Positions 6,043 to 8,473 of a DNA stretch of 8,473 nucleotides are shown piece after piece; positions within the stretch are counted from its first letter, which is position 1, and every line of letters starts with the position of its first letter. Origin of the DNA: Clostridia bacterium (GTDB lineage: Bacteria; Bacillota; Clostridia; Oscillospirales; Acutalibacteraceae); the NCBI GenBank assembly GCA_017631745.1, contig JAGBSR010000106.1, positions 1 through 8,473 of the forward strand. Direction: 5' to 3'. Both the position numbers and the translations under genes were made by a program. The notes beneath the pieces are model-generated. The model saw only the letters and a program-made list of their open reading frames with translations, did not search any database and was not told the DNA's origin.

Positions 6043-6720
6043 ATGAAACCTATTGCATACATATATACAGACTTCAAAACTAAATTCGGTCTGCCGAGAC
6101 AAAGCGGTCTTATTGAAGAGATAACAGGTAAAATTGTCTTTGAAAAGCAATACTCCATTGCCGAAGCCTTCAAGGGTCTTGAGGATTTCAGCCATATATG
6201 GCTCTTGTGGGAATTTTCGCAAGCAAAGAAGGAAAGCTGGCGACCCACCGTAAGACCGCCTCTCTTGGGCGGAAATAAACGAATGGGCGTATTTGCCACC
6301 CGCTCGCCCTTCAGACCTAACTCCATAGGTCTTTCCTGCGTCAAGCTTGAAAAGATTGAATATGATAAAGCTCTCGGCACTGTGCTTTATGTCAGCGGCT
6401 GCGATCTTATGAACGGCACGCCCATATATGATATAAAGCCATATCTGCCCTATTGCGACAGCAGACCCGATGCCTCAGGAGGCTTCACCGAAGCTTTGGA
6501 CGAAAGACACCTTCAGGTTATCATCAGCCCGGAAATACTCGGCAGGGTACCCGAAGAAAAACAAAAGGAGCTTATCTCTGTACTCTCAGGCGATCCGAGG
6601 CCCTCTTATCAGGATGATCCCGAGAGAGAATACGGCTTTGAGTTTGCGGATTTTGAAATAGGCTTCAGGGTTTGCGGTAAAGTGCTGACTGTTACAAAAG
6701 CAGAAAAAACAAAAAAATAA
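6043..6720 (+). CDS. trmO: tRNA (adenine(37)-N6)-methyltransferase TrmO (TsaA/YaeB family)
   Basis: This 225-residue protein belongs to the SAM-dependent TrmO family, which N6-methylates t6A37 in some threonine tRNAs (m6t6A) and so tunes decoding; it acts in the cytoplasm. Family marks are GVFATRSPFRPNSIGLS (82-98), DLMNGTPIYDIKPYLPYCD (121-139) and the C-terminal DPRPSYQDDPEREYGF (184-199). Length is close to E. coli TrmO (about 235). The start at 6043 is chosen for AAAGGAG at 6031-6037 and because MKPIAYIYTDF is the usual N terminus. The frame is open back to 5875, but that would translate repeat DNA and lie upstream of the promoter. It appears to be a single-gene unit. I see only a T-rich stretch after the stop, not a convincing terminator. 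Confidence 0.92.
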   Translation: MKPIAYIYTDFKTKFGLPRQSGLIEEITGKIVFEKQYSIAEAFKGLEDFSHIWLLWEFSQAKKESWRPTVRPPLLGGNKRMGVFATRSPFRPNSIGLSCVKLEKIEYDKALGTVLYVSGCDLMNGTPIYDIKPYLPYCDSRPDASGGFTEALDERHLQVIISPEILGRVPEEKQKELISVLSGDPRPSYQDDPEREYGFEFADFEIGFRVCGKVLTVTKAEKTKK

Positions 6721-6853
6721 AAAAGTTTTCTTTTCTTAATTTTTCTAATCATTTTTTAATCTTCGCTGAGTATGATGTAGATGTAACAAGAAAGAGTTAC
6801 AGCAAAACAAAAAATCATCGGCTCAGCCGAAAAATTGAAAGGTGGAAAAATAT
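6721..6853 (+). promoter_or_regulatory. Leader/promoter region of the PepSY operon
   Basis: A possible -10 TATGAT lies at 6771-6776 but no good -35 is visible. Downstream are two dyads: TGTAAC (6782-6787) / GTTACA (6796-6801), and the near-palindrome CGGCT-C-AGCCG (6819-6829), shortly before the ribosome binding site AAAGGTGG (6838-6845). They could be operators or leader hairpins. Confidence 0.35.
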
Positions 6854-7213
6854 ATGAAAAAGAATCTCAGAAAATTATCAGCACTTGTACTTGCATTGGT
6901 ACTTTCAATCTCATTGGCACTCCCCGCTGCAGCGGCAGACATCTCAGCTCAGGCAGCTGTAGCTAAAGCTTATCAGGCTTTCGGTGTTAAAGAAAACGAA
7001 GTCAGACTCCTGGAAGTAAGAAAAGACAGAGACGACGGCAGAGTAGTTTACGAAATCGAATTTGCTAAAGACTACGATGTTAAATACTCCTGCGAAGTAC
7101 TCGCTTCATCCGGCGTTGTAGTAGACAGAGAAAAAGATGTAAGCAGAAACATCTTCGATAAAATCGAACTCTTCTTCGAAGTGCTTTTCTCACAGCTCTT
7201 CCCCAGAAACTGA
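6854..7213 (+). CDS. Small secreted PepSY-like protein
   Basis: This 119-residue protein has a clear Sec signal peptide: basic MKKNLRK, a hydrophobic stretch at about 8-23, and likely signal peptidase I cleavage after the Ala run near 25-28. There is no lipobox cysteine or wall-anchor motif. Residues about 31-93 resemble one PepSY repeat: a helix (AAVAKAYQAFGV), a strand (VRLLEVRKDRDDG), then VVYEIEFAKDYDVKYSCEVL and a final SSGVVVDRE in the place of the usual D.sTG.i. The C-terminal tail (98-119) is a hydrophobic/acidic helix rich in Phe, and one Cys is at position 80. PepSY domains are found on secreted peptidase propeptides and alone on exported proteins, where inhibitory or binding roles have been proposed. 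ATG 6854 is preferred over GTG 6842, which overlaps the ribosome binding site. The next gene starts 34 bases on, so the two are probably co-transcribed. Function unknown. Confidence 0.8.
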   Translation: MKKNLRKLSALVLALVLSISLALPAAAADISAQAAVAKAYQAFGVKENEVRLLEVRKDRDDGRVVYEIEFAKDYDVKYSCEVLASSGVVVDREKDVSRNIFDKIELFFEVLFSQLFPRN

Positions 7214-7247
7214 CAAATCAACTAAAATAAATTAAGAGGTGACTAAA

Positions 7248-8129
7248 ATGAAAAAAACAACTAAATTATTATCATTACTCCTTGCTGTATTATTCAGCAT
7301 ATCAACCTTCACCCTTGCTTCATCAGCAGCTTCTCTTGCAAAAGTAACCGACCTTGCAGTTTATAATATAGACGACGATGAGATCAATCTCAAGTGGTCA
7401 AAGGTTGCAGGCGCAGACGGTTATCAGGTTTATGTGTATAACGACACTGCCAAGAAATGGACTAAGCTCCCCTCAACATCAAGAACAACATATGAGGTCG
7501 ACGACCTTGTAAGCGCTAAGAGCTATAAGTTCAGAGTCAGAGCTTATGACAAAAAGACAGGCGGTACTGTTTACTCAGCTTATACAACAATCACTGCTGC
7601 AACTGAGCCCGACGAAGTTGACAATGTAAAGGTAAGCGCTAAGACTAAGACAAGCGTAACTCTCAGCTGGACTCCCGTTAAGAGAGCAACAGGCTATCAG
7701 GTTTATATCTACAGCACAACAAAAGGCAAGTTTGTCCGCAAGACAGCCGTAACAGGCACAACAGCTAAAATCACAGGCCGTAAGGAAGGCACAAGCTACA
7801 AATTTAAGGTAAGAGCTTATTTCAAGCAGGCTGACGGCACAAGCCGCTACGGCGAGTGGTCAGATGTAATCTCCGTAACAACATCAGGCACTGCAGCTAA
7901 TAAGCCTGCAGCAGGCGCTTACATCGGCAATGCTAAAGCTGAAAGCATAGCTCTTCAGCATGCAGGTCTTCAGAGAAGCCAGGTAAGAGAGTTTGAATGC
8001 AAGCTCGATAAAGAAAACGGCGTACTTGTTTATGATGTGGATTTCAGCTACGGCGTATATGAATACGAATATGAAATCGATGCTTATTCAGGCGGCATCC
8101 TCAATGTGAATAAGTCAAGAGATGACTGA
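7248..8129 (+). CDS. Secreted FN3-FN3-PepSY-like protein
   Basis: This 293-residue exported protein starts at ATG 7248, preceded by AGAGGTGA; GTG 7239 lies inside that site. Signal peptide about 1-29 (MKKTTKLLSLLLAVLFSIS, cleavage near ASSAAS), with no lipobox or LPXTG. Two fibronectin type III domains follow: about 32-119 (INLKWSKVAGADGYQVYVYN, YKFRVRAY) and about 122-214 (VTLSWTPVKRATGYQVYIY, YKFKVRAY), similar enough to suggest duplication. After a short Ala/Gly/Pro linker, residues 226-289 form a PepSY-like repeat (AKAESIALQHAGL, VLVYDVDFSYGVYEYEYEIDAYSGGIL) that fits the PepSY pattern better than its neighbour's. FN3 domains in gut Clostridia often sit in extracellular enzymes or adhesins as spacers or binding modules; here no catalytic domain is present. 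An operon with the preceding gene is likely, since both carry a signal peptide and a PepSY-like module. The role is not known. Confidence 0.85.
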   Translation: MKKTTKLLSLLLAVLFSISTFTLASSAASLAKVTDLAVYNIDDDEINLKWSKVAGADGYQVYVYNDTAKKWTKLPSTSRTTYEVDDLVSAKSYKFRVRAYDKKTGGTVYSAYTTITAATEPDEVDNVKVSAKTKTSVTLSWTPVKRATGYQVYIYSTTKGKFVRKTAVTGTTAKITGRKEGTSYKFKVRAYFKQADGTSRYGEWSDVISVTTSGTAANKPAAGAYIGNAKAESIALQHAGLQRSQVREFECKLDKENGVLVYDVDFSYGVYEYEYEIDAYSGGILNVNKSRDD

Positions 8130-8150
8130 TGTTTCCTTAATAAAAAAATT

Positions 8151-8177
8151 AAGAGGTAGGTTGATCCTACCTCTTTT
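8151..8177 (+). terminator. Terminator of the PepSY/FN3 operon
   Basis: A 10-bp perfect stem AAGAGGTAGG (8151-8160) / CCTACCTCTT (8166-8175) has a 5-base loop and continues into TTTT (8174-8177). The A-run upstream (about 8142-8148) supplies a T-tract on the minus strand after two intervening bases, so it may also terminate araD, whose stop and repeat copy E lie just beyond. Confidence 0.8.
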
Positions 8178-8180
8178 GTA

Positions 8181-8240
8181 TTGTGGTGGGACTCTGTCCC
8201 ACACCCTGCAAGCTTTTGTAAAAGCTTGACCAAAACTTTT
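8181..8240 (-). repeat. Double-hairpin repeat, copy E, directly after araD
   Basis: On the minus strand it begins within two bases of the araD stop (GAAAAGTTTTGG). Hairpin 1 arms are 8209-8217 and 8220-8228 (CAAGCTTTT/AAAAGCTTG). Hairpin 2 arms are 8186-8192 and 8196-8202 (GTGGGAC/GTCCCAC) around TCT. The stem bases differ from copies B and C on both sides, keeping the pairing. Confidence 0.85.
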
Positions 8241-8241
8241 C

Positions 8242-8473
8242 TTATTTCTTTTGGCCGTAATATGCATTTGGGCCGTGCTTTCTCATATAATGCTTGTCTA
8301 AAAGATACTGCTCAATAGGTGCACCCTGAGGATTAATCTGCTCAGCGTGATATGCCATATTTGCAACAGTTTCCATTACAACAGCATTGTGCACCGCCTG
8401 ATGGGGATTCTTGCCCCAGGCGAAAGGTCCGTGCTTATAAACGATTACACCGGGTACTGCCACAGGGTCGATG
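8242..8473 (-). CDS. araD: L-ribulose-5-phosphate 4-epimerase, C-terminal part (partial at window end)
   Basis: The last 76 codons of a class II aldolase-family epimerase are present; the 5' part is beyond the window. AraD converts L-ribulose 5-phosphate to D-xylulose 5-phosphate, the last step of bacterial L-arabinose use before the pentose phosphate pathway, in the cytoplasm with a divalent zinc-type metal. Visible marks are HGPFAWGKNPHQAVHNAVV, whose first His matches the third metal ligand (E. coli His171), and the C-terminal LLDKHYMRKHGPNAYYGQ, which matches E. coli AraD closely and contains the catalytic Tyr (E. coli Tyr229). The full protein should be about 230 residues. The related UlaF/SgbE enzymes act on the same substrate, so the pathway (arabinose or ascorbate) cannot be settled without the upstream genes. 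Repeat copy E follows the stop directly. Confidence 0.93.
   Translation of the reverse strand, partial: IDPVAVPGVIVYKHGPFAWGKNPHQAVHNAVVMETVANMAYHAEQINPQGAPIEQYLLDKHYMRKHGPNAYYGQKK

Overview
The window looks like chromosomal DNA from a gut Clostridia species (Bacillota), probably of the Oscillospiraceae/Ruminococcaceae type. This rests on the close match of the glutamate dehydrogenase to the Clostridium symbiosum enzyme, AAAGGAG-type ribosome binding sites, AT-rich intergenic DNA between coding regions of moderate GC, and separately terminated short transcription units. The family placement is an inference; there is no rRNA or other marker gene.

Layout. Position 1-367 is the 3' end of iolC (inositol catabolism kinase, + strand). 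It converges on gdhA (glutamate dehydrogenase, 584-1927, - strand). A 622-bp intergenic region (1928-2549) separates gdhA from the divergent lacZ (GH2 beta-galactosidase, 2550-5687, + strand). It holds a 7-bp tandem repeat, a roughly 217-bp nested inverted-repeat element and a near-consensus promoter. A second, repeat-rich gap (5688-6042) leads to trmO (tRNA methyltransferase, 6043-6720). An apparent two-gene operon follows: a small secreted PepSY-like protein (6854-7213) and a secreted FN3-FN3-PepSY-like protein (7248-8129). The window ends in the 3' end of araD (L-ribulose-5-phosphate 4-epimerase, 8242-8473, - strand, cut by the window edge). Functionally this is sugar and inositol catabolism (iolC, lacZ, araD) plus nitrogen metabolism (gdhA), one tRNA modification gene and a small unexplained secreted-protein operon. 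The genes do not form a single pathway cluster.

The most striking non-coding signal is a family of about 60-bp double-hairpin repeats present five times (about 371-430, 520-579, 5694-5753, 5809-5975 and 8181-8240). Four of the five start within 0-6 bases of a stop codon, in the same orientation as the gene, and stand between the stop and a separate intrinsic terminator. The stem sequences differ among copies with compensating changes on both arms, so the fold is conserved. Two copies are 59/60 identical and inverted around gdhA-lacZ. A fifth copy is split by 113 bp of GC-rich, structured DNA. I do not know a published name for this family.

The protein-coding content is mostly recognisable. 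The less ordinary points are the NAD-type cofactor residues in the glutamate dehydrogenase, the altered C-terminal active-site loop of LacZ, and the PepSY/FN3 secreted pair.
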